Shown here: positions 30,363 to 38,564 of the stretch, one piece after another
How positions within the stretch are numbered: position 1 is the stretch's first letter
How the letters are laid out: every line of letters begins with the position of its first letter
Assembly (NCBI RefSeq): GCF_003931915.1
Contig: NZ_RSAA01000009.1
Location: 62,001-126,000, forward strand
DNA from: Saccharopolyspora rhizosphaerae
GTDB taxonomy: Bacteria; Actinomycetota; Actinomycetes; Mycobacteriales; Pseudonocardiaceae
Direction: 5' to 3'
DNA length: 64,000 nucleotides
The notes under the pieces: generated by a model
What the model saw: only the letters and a program-made list of their open reading frames with translations
The model's database searches: none
Told to the model about the DNA's origin: nothing
Translations under genes and position numbers: made by a program

Positions 30363-31262
30363 TCACCGCGTCAAGGGGGTGAAGTCCCTCGAGGCGATGT
30401 GGCTCGGCCGCGGCGACTTGGCCGCGTAGGGCTCGACCAGGGCGTTCTCGACGCTGTTGAACACGATGAAGATGTTCGACCGCGGGTAGGGCGTGATGTT
30501 GTTGCCCGACCCGTGCATGCAGTTGGAGTCGAACCACAGCGCCGAGCCCGCCGGGCCCGTGAACTGCTCGATCCCGTGCTCGTAGGCGAGCTTGGTGATG
30601 TCGTCCTCGGACGGAACGCCCACTTCCTGGCTCTTCAGAGAGGACTTGTAGTTGTCCTCGGGCGTCTCGCCGGCGCACGAGACGAAGGTGCGGTGCGCAC
30701 CTGGCATGATCATCAGGCCGCCGTTGAACGGGTAGTTGTCGGTCAGCGCGATGGAGATGCTCACCGCGCGCATGGCCGGCATGCCGTCCTCGGCGTGCCA
30801 GGTCTCGAAGTCCGAGTGCCAGTAGAAGCCGGTGCCCCGGTACCCGGGCATGTAGTTGATCCGGCTCTGGTGGACGTAGACGTCCGAGCCGAGGATCTGC
30901 CGGGCGCGGTCGAGCACCCGCGGATCGCGGGCCAGCTCACCGATCAGGGGGCTGATCCGGTGCACCTCGAAGATGGAGCGGACCTCGTCGGACGTACGCT
31001 CGACGATGGTGCGCTCGTCGTTGCGGACGTCCTCGTCGCGCGTCAGCCGCTCCAGCTCCTGCCAGTAGGTCTGCACCTCCGCCGGGGACAGCAGCCCCTC
31101 GACCACGTGGAAGCCCTTGGCGTCGTGAGCGGCGAGCTCCTCGCGCGTCGCCGGGCCGGTGGAAACACCAGGCCACACGGTCGGATCCGTCCGATCGATC
31201 AACGCCGAATCGGAGCCACGCGTCGGGTAGCGGTCCGTGGTGCTCAGATCAGCGACGGTCAT
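30363..31262 (-). CDS. ectD: Ectoine hydroxylase
   Basis: An Fe(II)/2-oxoglutarate dioxygenase that converts ectoine to 5-hydroxyectoine, a stress protectant. The iron triad is visible as His149 and Asp151 (FYWHSDFETW) and His250 (NCMHGSGNN). The family segment VHQSRINYMPGYRGTGFYW in the centre is highly typical. At 299 residues it has the usual EctD length. ATG 31262 has AAGGAGG eight bases upstream. It lies 202 nt after ectC, with a hairpin in between, so its expression may be partly uncoupled from ectABC. Confidence 0.96.
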   Translation of the reverse strand: MTVADLSTTDRYPTRGSDSALIDRTDPTVWPGVSTGPATREELAAHDAKGFHVVEGLLSPAEVQTYWQELERLTRDEDVRNDERTIVERTSDEVRSIFEVHRISPLIGELARDPRVLDRARQILGSDVYVHQSRINYMPGYRGTGFYWHSDFETWHAEDGMPAMRAVSISIALTDNYPFNGGLMIMPGAHRTFVSCAGETPEDNYKSSLKSQEVGVPSEDDITKLAYEHGIEQFTGPAGSALWFDSNCMHGSGNNITPYPRSNIFIVFNSVENALVEPYAAKSPRPSHIASRDFTPLTR

Positions 31263-31415
31263 GGGATGCGCCTCCTTCGCGAATTCCCGCCGGAGCGGGT
31301 CGATGCCTGGTTGGCACCGCCCGCCATTTCTCGGTTCCTCGTTGAGAAGCGGCACACGTCCAGTGCCCGCGTCCCCCACGTCCACGCGCGGGGAAATCCC
31401 TGGTGGTGCAGACAA

Positions 31416-31450
31416 CGCGGCGGGTGCCCTGATACCGGGTACCCGCCGCG
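31416..31450 (-). terminator. Hairpin between ectC and ectD
   Basis: A 14-bp stem with one G-U pair (arms 31416-31429 and 31437-31450, core CGCGGCGGGT) and a 7-base loop, starting 14 bases past the ectC stop. It may attenuate read-through into ectD. Confidence 0.6.
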
Positions 31451-31464
31451 CGCGTCACCTAACT

Positions 31465-31872
31465 CTAGCTGGCGACTTCTTCGTCGTCCTCGACGATGAG
31501 CGGGTAGACCCCGTTCTCGTCGTGCACCTCTCGACCCGTGACCGGCGGGTTGAACACGCACACGGTCTTCATGGTCGTCTTCGGACGGACCTGGTGCTTG
31601 TCCGAGTTGTTCAGCACGTAGATCGAACCCGGCGCGAGCTTGTGGACCTCACCGGTCGCCTTGTCCTCGACCTCGCCCTCGCCTTCGGTGATGAACACGG
31701 CTTCGATGTGGTTGGCGTACCAGAAGTCGTTCACCGTGCCGGCGTACAGCGTGGTCTCGTGGACCGAGAAGCCGAGCTTGTCCTTGGCCAGGCAGATGCG
31801 CTTGCTGCGCCAGTTCTCCGTCTTGATGTCGGCTTCGGTGTCCTCGATCTCCGAGAGGTGCCGGACGATCAC
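31465..31872 (-). CDS. ectC: L-ectoine synthase
   Basis: A cupin-fold metal enzyme that cyclises N-gamma-acetyl-diaminobutyrate to ectoine. The typical start IVRHLSEIEDT, WRSKRICLAKDKLGFSVHETT and the cupin core HIEAVFITEGEGEVED are visible, with the C-terminal FNPPVTGREVHDENGVYP. Length of 135 residues is normal. GTG 31872 has GGAGGA five bases upstream. Longer in-frame upstream starts encode an Arg-rich tail and are rejected. It follows ectB in the operon after about 150 nt. Confidence 0.96.
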   Translation of the reverse strand: MIVRHLSEIEDTEADIKTENWRSKRICLAKDKLGFSVHETTLYAGTVNDFWYANHIEAVFITEGEGEVEDKATGEVHKLAPGSIYVLNNSDKHQVRPKTTMKTVCVFNPPVTGREVHDENGVYPLIVEDDEEVAS

Positions 31873-32020
31873 GTTTTTCCTCCAGTAGGTCTTCGGTTGG
31901 TGCATCGCGCGAGGCCGCGCCACTCGGGCGCGGCGGGGCGCACGACGTGCGGGGTCGGGGGGTGAGAGCCGTTCACCACGGCCCCTTCTCACCCTCCCGA
32001 CCCGCGGGGGTTCCGTCAAA

Positions 32021-33268
32021 TCAGGCCAAGACCGCGCGCACGGAGTCGCGGATGATGTCCAGGCCCTTCTCGAGCTCCTCGTCGGAGACGGTCAGCGGCG
32101 GCATGATCTTGACGACCTCGCTCGACGGACCGGAGGTCTCCAGGATGAGCTTCCGGTCGAAGGCGGCCTTGGAGATCTTGCCTGCCACGTTGGTGTCCTC
32201 GAAGCCCAGGCCACGGGCCAGGCCGCGGCCCTTGGCCATCGCCCCGCCGTGCTCGGCGACGATCTCGTCGAGGACCTGGCCGACCCGCTCGCCCTTGGCG
32301 ATGGTCGACTTCTCCAGCGAGTCGTCGGCCCAGTACTGGCGGAAGGCCTCGCTCGCGGTCACGAACGCGGGGTTGTTGCCGCGGAAGGTGCCGTTGTGCT
32401 CACCCGGCTCCCACACGTCGTGCTCCGGTTTGATGAGCGTCACGGCCAGCGGCATGCCGTAGCCGCCGATGGACTTCGACAGGCAGACGATGTCGGGCTG
32501 GATGCCGGCCTCCTCGAAGGAGAAGAACGGACCGGTCCGGCCGCAGCCCATCTGCACGTCGTCGACGATGAGGAGCATGCCGTGCTTCTGGCACAGCTCG
32601 GAGAGGCCGCGCAGCCACTCCGGGCGGGAGGAGTTGATGCCGCCCTCACCCTGCAGCGTCTCCACGATGACCGCCGCCGGCTCGTTCAGGCCCGAGCCGC
32701 TGTCCTCGAGCATCCGCTCGAAGTACAGGAAGTCGGGCACCTGGCCGTCGAAGTAGTCGTCGTAGGGCATCGGCGTGGCGTGCACCAGCGGGATGCCGGC
32801 GCCGCCGCGCTTCATCGAGTTGCCGGTGACCGACAGCGAGCCCAGCGTCATGCCGTGGAAGGCGTTGGTGAAGCTGATGATCGACTCGCGGCCGGTGATC
32901 TTCCGGGCCAGCTTCAGCGCCGACTCGACCGAGTTGGTGCCCGTCGGGCCGGGGAACTGGACCTTGTAGTTCAGTCCACGCGGCTGCAGCACGTTGGCGT
33001 TGAAGGTCTCGAGGAACTCGGCCTTGGCCAAGGTGGCCTGGTCGAGACCGTGGGTCACGCCGTCGCGGGCGATGTAGTCCAGCAGCTTCTGCTTCAGCAG
33101 CGGGTTGTTGTGCCCGTAGTTGAGCGCACCTGCCCCGGCGAAGAAGTCCAGGTACCCGGTGCCGTCCTCGTCGTAGAGGTAGCTGCCGACCGCGCGGTCG
33201 AACGTGGTCGGCCAGGTTCTGCTGTAGCTGCGGACCTCGGATTCGAGGCTGGCGAAGATGTCGTTCAC
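32021..33268 (-). CDS. ectB: Diaminobutyrate-2-oxoglutarate transaminase
   Basis: A PLP enzyme of class III that makes L-2,4-diaminobutyrate from aspartate semialdehyde and glutamate, the first dedicated step to ectoine. Family features are [43 protein letters not shown] and the PLP lysine in [12 protein letters not shown]. Length is 415 residues. GTG 33268 has GGAGG four bases upstream. It lies between ectA and ectC on the same strand, 70 nt after ectA. Confidence 0.96.
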   Translation of the reverse strand: MNDIFASLESEVRSYSRTWPTTFDRAVGSYLYDEDGTGYLDFFAGAGALNYGHNNPLLKQKLLDYIARDGVTHGLDQATLAKAEFLETFNANVLQPRGLNYKVQFPGPTGTNSVESALKLARKITGRESIISFTNAFHGMTLGSLSVTGNSMKRGGAGIPLVHATPMPYDDYFDGQVPDFLYFERMLEDSGSGLNEPAAVIVETLQGEGGINSSRPEWLRGLSELCQKHGMLLIVDDVQMGCGRTGPFFSFEEAGIQPDIVCLSKSIGGYGMPLAVTLIKPEHDVWEPGEHNGTFRGNNPAFVTASEAFRQYWADDSLEKSTIAKGERVGQVLDEIVAEHGGAMAKGRGLARGLGFEDTNVAGKISKAAFDRKLILETSGPSSEVVKIMPPLTVSDEELEKGLDIIRDSVRAVLA

Positions 33269-33338
33269 GGATCCTCCGTTCCGCCGTGGCGCGACTGGCG
33301 CCCGGCGCTTCAGGACGAGCAAAGGTGGGGTGGCAGCC

Positions 33339-33884
33339 TCAGGCGGCGTCGAACGGCCCGATGCGGTACAGGTCTTCCCCGAGATGGGAGTCGGGGAACA
33401 GGTCAGCGGTGAACAATTCGCTGCTGTGAATCTCTGCTGCTCGGTCGCGCGCCAGTGCGCTGAAAAGCTTGATCGATGCGGTGTTGTCCGGTGTGATCGT
33501 CGTCTCCAGGAAGCGAACGCCCCGCGCCACCACGCGGTCCACCAGGTGGTTCAGCAGCTTGCCCGCCACGCCACCACCGCGCTGGGAGGCATCGACGGCG
33601 ACCTGCCACACCACGAGGGTGTCCGGGGCGTCGGGCCGGATGAACCCGGTCACGAACCCCACGACCGCACCGTCGACACGCGCCACCGCGGAGGTCTGCG
33701 AGAAGTCCCTACACCACAGGAGATATGCGTAGGACGAGTTCACATCGAGCACTGCCGAATCGCGAGTGATCCGGTAGAGCTCAGGGCCGTCCGCGACGAC
33801 CGGAGCGTCGATCTCCAACCGTCCGGCTGAACCGCTTCCGCCATTTCGATCTTCGTGTTTATGGCTCGGTTTATCGCCGGTCAT
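33339..33884 (-). CDS. ectA: L-2,4-diaminobutyrate N-gamma-acetyltransferase
   Basis: A GNAT enzyme that acetylates diaminobutyrate, the second step to ectoine. The acetyl-CoA loop region reads [18 protein letters not shown]. The EctA-specific [17 protein letters not shown] segment and [18 protein letters not shown] are visible. Length of 181 residues is normal. It is the first gene of ectABCD. The ATG has no ribosome-binding site, but a TAAGTT -10 lies eight bases upstream, so the operon message may be leaderless. Confidence 0.95.
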   Translation of the reverse strand: MTGDKPSHKHEDRNGGSGSAGRLEIDAPVVADGPELYRITRDSAVLDVNSSYAYLLWCRDFSQTSAVARVDGAVVGFVTGFIRPDAPDTLVVWQVAVDASQRGGGVAGKLLNHLVDRVVARGVRFLETTITPDNTASIKLFSALARDRAAEIHSSELFTADLFPDSHLGEDLYRIGPFDAA

Positions 33885-33892
33885 GTTTTGCC

Positions 33893-33921
33893 AACTTAAC
33901 AGAACATCCGTAACGCGTCAG
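33893..33921 (-). promoter_or_regulatory. Promoter of the ectABCD operon
   Basis: On the minus strand CTGACG (33916-33921), a 17-base spacer and TAAGTT (33893-33898) form a housekeeping-type promoter. It would start transcription at or within two bases of the ectA ATG. No osmotic-control element can be named. Confidence 0.55.
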
Positions 33922-34164
33922 GTTCTCAGGCCTTTCTTCCTGCATCTACCAGGCGATTCAGGATTTTACACGTGAGAAGCACTACAGAAACGTTGATTGG
34001 CCGTCAGAGCCGGTGCTAGCCCGCATCGCCGGGGATTTGCAGGACAATTTTCGGCTCGACCTGACCTGCGGAAACGTCGAACTTGTCGGGGGTTGATCGG
34101 TGTTCGACAGGAAATCTTCCGGTGTCGTGAATACTGCTCGGACCCGATCGAAAAGGCAAGCGAA

Positions 34165-34208
34165 CGGGCGCACCTGTCGGGGTCGTCACTCCCCGGCGGG
34201 TGCGCCCG
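34165..34208 (-). terminator. Terminator of the protease gene
   Basis: An 18-bp stem with two G-U pairs (arms 34165-34182 and 34191-34208) and an 8-base loop. On the minus strand it is followed by a T-rich stretch, so it resembles a true intrinsic terminator. Confidence 0.8.
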
Positions 34209-34255
34209 CTCGGTGTGGGGCCCGCGCCTGCGTCCGGGCCCCTCCGGGTGGTCGA

Positions 34256-34990
34256 TCAGACGCCGGCCAGGCCGGAGATCCAGTCGCGGTACTCGGTGAT
34301 GTTGACGTAGGCCGTCGAGGTCGCGCGGTCGCTGGTGGAGGCCACGCCGACCTGCACGTCACCCGCGAACATGGGGCCGCCGGAGTCGCCGCCAGCCGGG
34401 ATGCCGTCGCCGCGCGAGGCGCACACGGCCTGGCCGCCGCGGTAGTCGGTGCACTCGCCGTTGACGGCGGTCACGTTGACGTCCGCCACCTTGAGGATGG
34501 GCGCCTGGCACTCGATCTCGGGCTTGTCGGTGCAGGTCGCGCCCCAGCCGTAGGTCTGGACCGTGTCGCCGACGTTGACCGCGCCGGGGTCGCCCAACGG
34601 CGCGTAGGAGGTCTGGACCGCGTGGTCGATCTTGACCAGCGCGATGTCGGCGGTGTCGTGGACGTGCACCTCACCGGGGATGGCGCTGGCGTGCTCGCCC
34701 TTGGTCTGGTCGACGTCACCGATGTTGAAGCTCAGGCCGTTGCCGTCGGCGGCGTCGGCCACGCAGTGCTCAGCGGTGAGGACCCACTCCGGCGCGATGA
34801 TCGACGCGGTGCAGGTCTCCTGGTCGTCGACGAACAGCCGGGCCGCCCACGGCGCGCTGTCCACCTCACGGCCGTCGATGATGTACGGCTGGACGTCCTG
34901 CGGAGCGGTATCTGCCTGCGCGGGCACCGCCAGCAGGCCGCCTGCGATCACGGCACCGGCGAGTCCGGCGAGAGTGCGGACGAGCGACAC
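34256..34990 (-). CDS. Secreted trypsin-like serine protease (S1 family)
   Basis: A 244-residue exported protein. A signal peptide spans about residues 1-26, ending AVPAQA. The mature protease shows the catalytic triad His75 (LTAEHCVAD), Asp115 (HDTADIALVKI) and Ser203 (GDSGGPM). The segment PYIIDGREVDSAPW is the position of the zymogen activation site, reading IIDG rather than IVGG. Six cysteines suit three disulfides. Substrate preference is not readable with confidence. GTG 34990 has AAGGAG six bases upstream. It appears to be a single-gene unit, ended by a strong terminator. Confidence 0.92.
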   Translation of the reverse strand: MSLVRTLAGLAGAVIAGGLLAVPAQADTAPQDVQPYIIDGREVDSAPWAARLFVDDQETCTASIIAPEWVLTAEHCVADAADGNGLSFNIGDVDQTKGEHASAIPGEVHVHDTADIALVKIDHAVQTSYAPLGDPGAVNVGDTVQTYGWGATCTDKPEIECQAPILKVADVNVTAVNGECTDYRGGQAVCASRGDGIPAGGDSGGPMFAGDVQVGVASTSDRATSTAYVNITEYRDWISGLAGV

Positions 34991-35172
34991 GTGGGTCTCC
35001 TTCGGTTCGCGGATGGGCGAGGACCGAAATCGACCTTCACTCCACCGAGTGAAGCTGTCCATTGCTTGAGCACAACTCGCCATTCGGTGGGAAATGTGCG
35101 AGAGGGCGGTTCCCAGTACTTCCCAGCGGAATTCGGCGCACGCGGATCTCATCGCGCGCGGACTCCAGTGCG

Positions 35173-35694
35173 TCAGGTGGGTTCTCGGCGGATCTCGCGG
35201 TACTCCTTGACCACCAGCACGATGATCACGATGTCCATGATCGTCAGCAGCGGCAGCACCAGCGAGCCCGTCTGCACGCCGCGCAGCAGTTCGAAGACCA
35301 CGAACAGGCCCAGCGCGGTGATGGCCACCGGGTACCAGCGGACCTCCCTCCGCAGCAGCGCGATGACCAGGCCGAGCTTGATCACGCCGTGGATCAGCAG
35401 GTAGCAGATCACGAAGGCGCGGGCGCCGCCGACGAAGTGCTGCACCGCCTCCTCGAAGTGCCCGGCGAGCGGACCGGCCGGCGGGCCGAGCAGGTCGCGG
35501 GTCACGATGCCGTGCGCGATCCGGGTGAGCGCTCGCGGTGGGAGGAAGATCAGCAGCACGCCGCCGAGCAACTGGCTCACGGCGTCCAGCCCCTTGAGCC
35601 ACATGGCCACCCGGAACAACCGGTCGGTCAGCGTCACCTCGCCACGCACGGGACCCATCATGCGCCGCACGAGCACCAACCGCGTCTGGAACAC
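35173..35694 (-). CDS. DUF2127-family membrane protein
   Basis: A hydrophobic protein of about 173 residues with four predicted spans and a charged C-terminus (VVKEYREIRREPT). The segment LFRVAMWLKGLDAVSQLLGG at the start and the repeated long helices match DUF2127, a small family of unknown function. The chosen GTG at 35694 has AGGA six bases upstream. An ATG at 35664 is also possible. Longer upstream frames run into a repeat-bearing gap and are rejected. Neighbours give no clear functional hint. Confidence 0.7.
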   Translation of the reverse strand: MFQTRLVLVRRMMGPVRGEVTLTDRLFRVAMWLKGLDAVSQLLGGVLLIFLPPRALTRIAHGIVTRDLLGPPAGPLAGHFEEAVQHFVGGARAFVICYLLIHGVIKLGLVIALLRREVRWYPVAITALGLFVVFELLRGVQTGSLVLPLLTIMDIVIIVLVVKEYREIRREPT

Positions 35695-35995
35695 CGTGGA
35701 TCCTGTGCCGGAGTGCTCCCCGTGGCGATGTGGGTAGCGGGGACCCACGGAAGGGGGGTCGCGGCGGCTCAGCGCCTCCGTGCGCCGCTTCTGGTGCACG
35801 GTGCCACGCGGCGCGCGGTGTGCTCGCCACGACGCCGCTCAGAACCTGCGGCGGTGCGGGCTGAGTCCTGCACCTGGAGCAGCGTCTGCCGCGTGAGCAG
35901 CCTCGCCTCGAACGTGCGGTGATCCTGAGCCGAGTCCCACGCCGGGGCCGGGGGCTTCTAGGCCGGTCGGGTGAGAGCGCTGGGGTGCGGGCCGG
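35695..35995. other. 301-bp gap with dispersed repeat
   Basis: Contains copy B of the dispersed repeat (35820-35873). I see no supported gene. Confidence 0.5.
35820..35873 (+). repeat. Dispersed intergenic repeat, copy B
   Basis: Matches copy A at 19471 in the same orientation: GTGCTCGCCACGA, GCCGCT, GAA, CTGCGGCGGTGC and CTGAGTCC occur in order, with one single-base length difference. Both copies lie outside genes. Confidence 0.65.
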
Positions 35996-36481
35996 TCAGA
36001 GGGTGCGGGTCATGAAGAGGCTGTGCGGGTCCTCCCGGTATTCGGCGAAGGGTTCGCAGTAGCTGAAGCCGTGTTTGAGGTAGAGCCGCCGGGCCGGTTC
36101 GAAGAAGTCGGAGGCGCCGGTTTCGAGGCTCAGACGGGTGTAGCCCATGAGTTTCGATTCGGCGATGATGTGGTTCAGGAGTTGCGACGCGATTCCGCGA
36201 TTCTTGTGGGAGGGATCCGTCCGCATTGATTTGACCTCGGCGTGCTCAAGATCGATTTCCTTGATCGCGCCGCAGCCGAGCACGACGCCCCCCTCGCGCG
36301 CGGACCAGAACGTCACCCCAGGTCGTCGCAGGGATTTCAGCTCCAGCGCGTGGGTGCTCCCCGGTGGGGACACGGCGCGCATCTCGCTGATGTGGCCCTG
36401 CAGGAAAGCCTCGATCTCCGGACCTGTCAGATCGTCAACGACAATGCGCACAGCAACCCCACCAGAATTCACGATCGACAT
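35996..36481 (-). CDS. GNAT-family N-acetyltransferase
   Basis: A 161-residue acetyltransferase. The acetyl-CoA-binding segment reads VKSMRTDPSHKNRGIASQLL, the core strand is GVVLGCGAIKEI, and the C-terminal LYLKHGFSYCEPFAEY is the common GNAT ending. It resembles YhbS/PaiA-like stress acetyltransferases, but the substrate is unknown. ATG 36481 has a TACCGT box seven bases upstream, suggesting a leaderless message. A downstream in-frame GTG preceded by GGTGGGG is an alternative start. It lies just downstream of tRNA-Thr on the same strand. Confidence 0.85.
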   Translation of the reverse strand: MSIVNSGGVAVRIVVDDLTGPEIEAFLQGHISEMRAVSPPGSTHALELKSLRRPGVTFWSAREGGVVLGCGAIKEIDLEHAEVKSMRTDPSHKNRGIASQLLNHIIAESKLMGYTRLSLETGASDFFEPARRLYLKHGFSYCEPFAEYREDPHSLFMTRTL

Positions 36482-36488
36482 CGCACGG

Positions 36489-36494
36489 ACGGTA
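36489..36494 (-). promoter_or_regulatory. -10 box of leaderless GNAT transcript
   Basis: On the minus strand TACCGT ends seven bases before the ATG whose first base is 36481. Confidence 0.5.
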
Positions 36495-36690
36495 TAGGTC
36501 GGGGTAGTCCGGTGTCCAGCCACGCCTTCGCGCGCGATCTTCAGCGCAACGAAAGGACGAACATAATCGCATGTTGTCGGTCTGGCGTTACATTTTTGCT
36601 GGTCTCGGGACCAGAATTCACCCGGATGGCTGTGGCGGAACAGGCACAGGCGTACCTGGACGTTCAAAAGTCCTGGTCAGGTACGCTCGG

Positions 36691-36763
36691 AGCCGCTGAG
36701 GGGATTCGAACCCCTGACCATCCGCTTACAAGGCGGGCGCTCTACCGGCTGAGCTACAGCGGC
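36691..36763 (-). tRNA. tRNA-Thr(UGU)
   Basis: A 73-nt cloverleaf read from the minus strand. The 7-bp acceptor stem GCCGCTG/CAGCGGC is perfect, the D-arm contains AGCTCAGCCGGTAGAGC, the anticodon loop CTTGTAA gives anticodon TGT, and the T-arm AGGGGTTCGAATCCCCT is perfect. The discriminator base is U and CCA is not encoded. The first anticodon-stem pair is C-A. Confidence 0.95.
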
Positions 36764-36885
36764 GACGCACGAACGTGGCGTGCGCGAACATCGTAAGCGT
36801 CGCCGCGCTCGCCTGGGGAAGCGGCCGCGGCGTGCGCCCACGACCAGTGATGGAAGCCACAGATGCCGAGTGCAACGGTCCGCTC

Positions 36886-38412
36886 ATGACAGGCGATGCC
36901 CGAGGGGAAGATCAGCCACGGCGGCGCCCCGTCCGCGGGGTGCGGCAGGAAGGAAAGACCGCGGTGGGAATCACGCAGCGCGCGCGTGGTGTGCTGCGGC
37001 GGCGCGACCCCGAGCAGACGATCGTCCCGGGTTCTCGCAACGTCGTCTACGGGCCTTCGCTTCCCGAGGAATCAACCGTCCACCTGGTCCTGGACCTCGG
37101 CCTGCGCATCGGTGAGGTGCAGATGGCCAGCGGCGCCGGTGCCTCCGACGTCACCGCGACCATCATCGGCGTGGTCAGCGCCTACGGTTTGCCGCACTGC
37201 GAGGTCGACGTGATCTACACGTCGATCACCGTCTCCTGCTACCGCGGCACCGAGCAGCCGCCGATCACCTCGCTGCGCGTGGTGCGCAACCGCTCCATCG
37301 ACTACACCCGCCTCGCCGACGTCGAGAAGCTGCTGCGGCGGATCACCGGCGGCGAGATCAGCGCCAACGACGCCTACGCCGAGCTGGACCGGATCACCAC
37401 CGCCCCGCACCCCTTCCCGCGCTGGGTCGCCACGCTCGCCTGGGCGGGCATGGCCGCCTCGCTGGCCGTGCTGCTCGGAGGCGGCGAGGACCCGTACCTG
37501 CCCATGGTGGCCGCAGGCACGACCGCGCTGGTCGACCGCATCGGGCGGCTGCTGAACCGGCGGGCCCTGCCGTTCTTCTTCCAGCAGGCGGTCGGCGGCG
37601 CGATCGCCACCAGCCTCGCGCTCGGCGCCTACGCGGCCGGGATGCTGCACGATCCGCCGCTGGCGATCGCCGCGAGCATCATCGTCCTGCTCTCCGGGAT
37701 GACCGTCGTCGGTTCCATGCAGGACGCCATCACCGGCTACAACGTCACCGCGGCGGGGCGGATCGCCGAGCTGGCGATGATGACCGCCGGGCTGATCGCG
37801 GGCGTGGTGTTCGCGCTCTACATCGGACTGCGCATCGGCGGCGACAGCGTCGCCGGGCTCGACGCGCAATCGCTAGGGCGAGCGCAGGTGAGCACGCCCG
37901 CGCTGCTGCTGTCGGTTCAGATCCTCGCCGGTGCCTCCACCTCCGCGTGCTTCGCGCTCGCCAGTTACGCGCCACCGCGCCCGCTGCTGATCGCGGGCAT
38001 CGGCGGTGGTCTGGCCGCCGGGGTGCACGCGACGCTGACCGTGCCCGGCGGCGTCGAGGTGAACCCGGTGCTGGCCGGGGCCGTGGCCACCACGGTCGTC
38101 GGTTTCGCGGGCGGCATCGTCGCCCGCCGTCTGCGGATCCCGGCGCTGGTCATCGCGGTCTCCGCGGTGGCTCCGCTGCTGCCGGGCCTGGCGACCTACC
38201 GAGGCCTGTTCGAACTGTCGGTGCTGAGCAGCCCGACCGGTGTGGCGACGCTGATGCTGGCGGTGGCCACCGGGCTCGCGCTCGGCGCGGGCGTGGTGCT
38301 CGGTGAGTACCTGGCGCAGCCGGTGCGCAGCCGGCTCGGCCGGCTGGAGCGCAGGATCTCCGGGCCGAGGTTGTCCGGGCCGTTGCGCCCCAGCAGACGT
38401 CGGCTGGACTGA
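36886..38412 (+). CDS. Threonine/serine exporter, ThrE family
   Basis: A 508-residue membrane protein in two parts. The cytoplasmic DUF1212-type domain (about residues 40-190) contains SGAGASDVTATIIGVV and the basic VVRNRSIDYTRL. About ten spans follow, ending in a basic tail. This is the architecture of C. glutamicum ThrE, which exports threonine and serine by proton antiport. The substrate is inferred. The start is uncertain: ATG 36886 is chosen, but GTG 36964 has a better site (AAGGA nine bases upstream) and would shorten the charged N-terminus. It begins 123 bases from the divergent tRNA-Thr gene. Confidence 0.85.
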   Translation: MTGDARGEDQPRRRPVRGVRQEGKTAVGITQRARGVLRRRDPEQTIVPGSRNVVYGPSLPEESTVHLVLDLGLRIGEVQMASGAGASDVTATIIGVVSAYGLPHCEVDVIYTSITVSCYRGTEQPPITSLRVVRNRSIDYTRLADVEKLLRRITGGEISANDAYAELDRITTAPHPFPRWVATLAWAGMAASLAVLLGGGEDPYLPMVAAGTTALVDRIGRLLNRRALPFFFQQAVGGAIATSLALGAYAAGMLHDPPLAIAASIIVLLSGMTVVGSMQDAITGYNVTAAGRIAELAMMTAGLIAGVVFALYIGLRIGGDSVAGLDAQSLGRAQVSTPALLLSVQILAGASTSACFALASYAPPRPLLIAGIGGGLAAGVHATLTVPGGVEVNPVLAGAVATTVVGFAGGIVARRLRIPALVIAVSAVAPLLPGLATYRGLFELSVLSSPTGVATLMLAVATGLALGAGVVLGEYLAQPVRSRLGRLERRISGPRLSGPLRPSRRRLD

Positions 38413-38564
38413 TCGCCGACCTGCGGCGACGGTGACCGCAGCGGGGCGCCGGGCCCCGTCCGGACCGCAACACGCAGGTGTGTTTGGTCCACTCGAAGCA
38501 CGCGACGACGCGGTCGGTTGAGTAGCCTCGCAACAACACGTGGTACACGGCGGGAGGGTTTCCG

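Larger units (their letters stand above)
33885..34255. other. 371-bp gap upstream of ectA
   Basis: It holds the ect promoter near its left end and the terminator of the protease gene at 34165-34208. The middle (about 33930-34150) is lower in GC than the surroundings and contains no supported gene. It may carry osmotic-control sites that I cannot identify. Confidence 0.5.

Noticed and set aside
35695..35830. N-terminal extension joining upstream DNA to the DUF2127 or protease frames
   Set aside because: The extra residues are Arg-, Pro- and His-rich and run through a dispersed repeat. Later starts have ribosome-binding sites.
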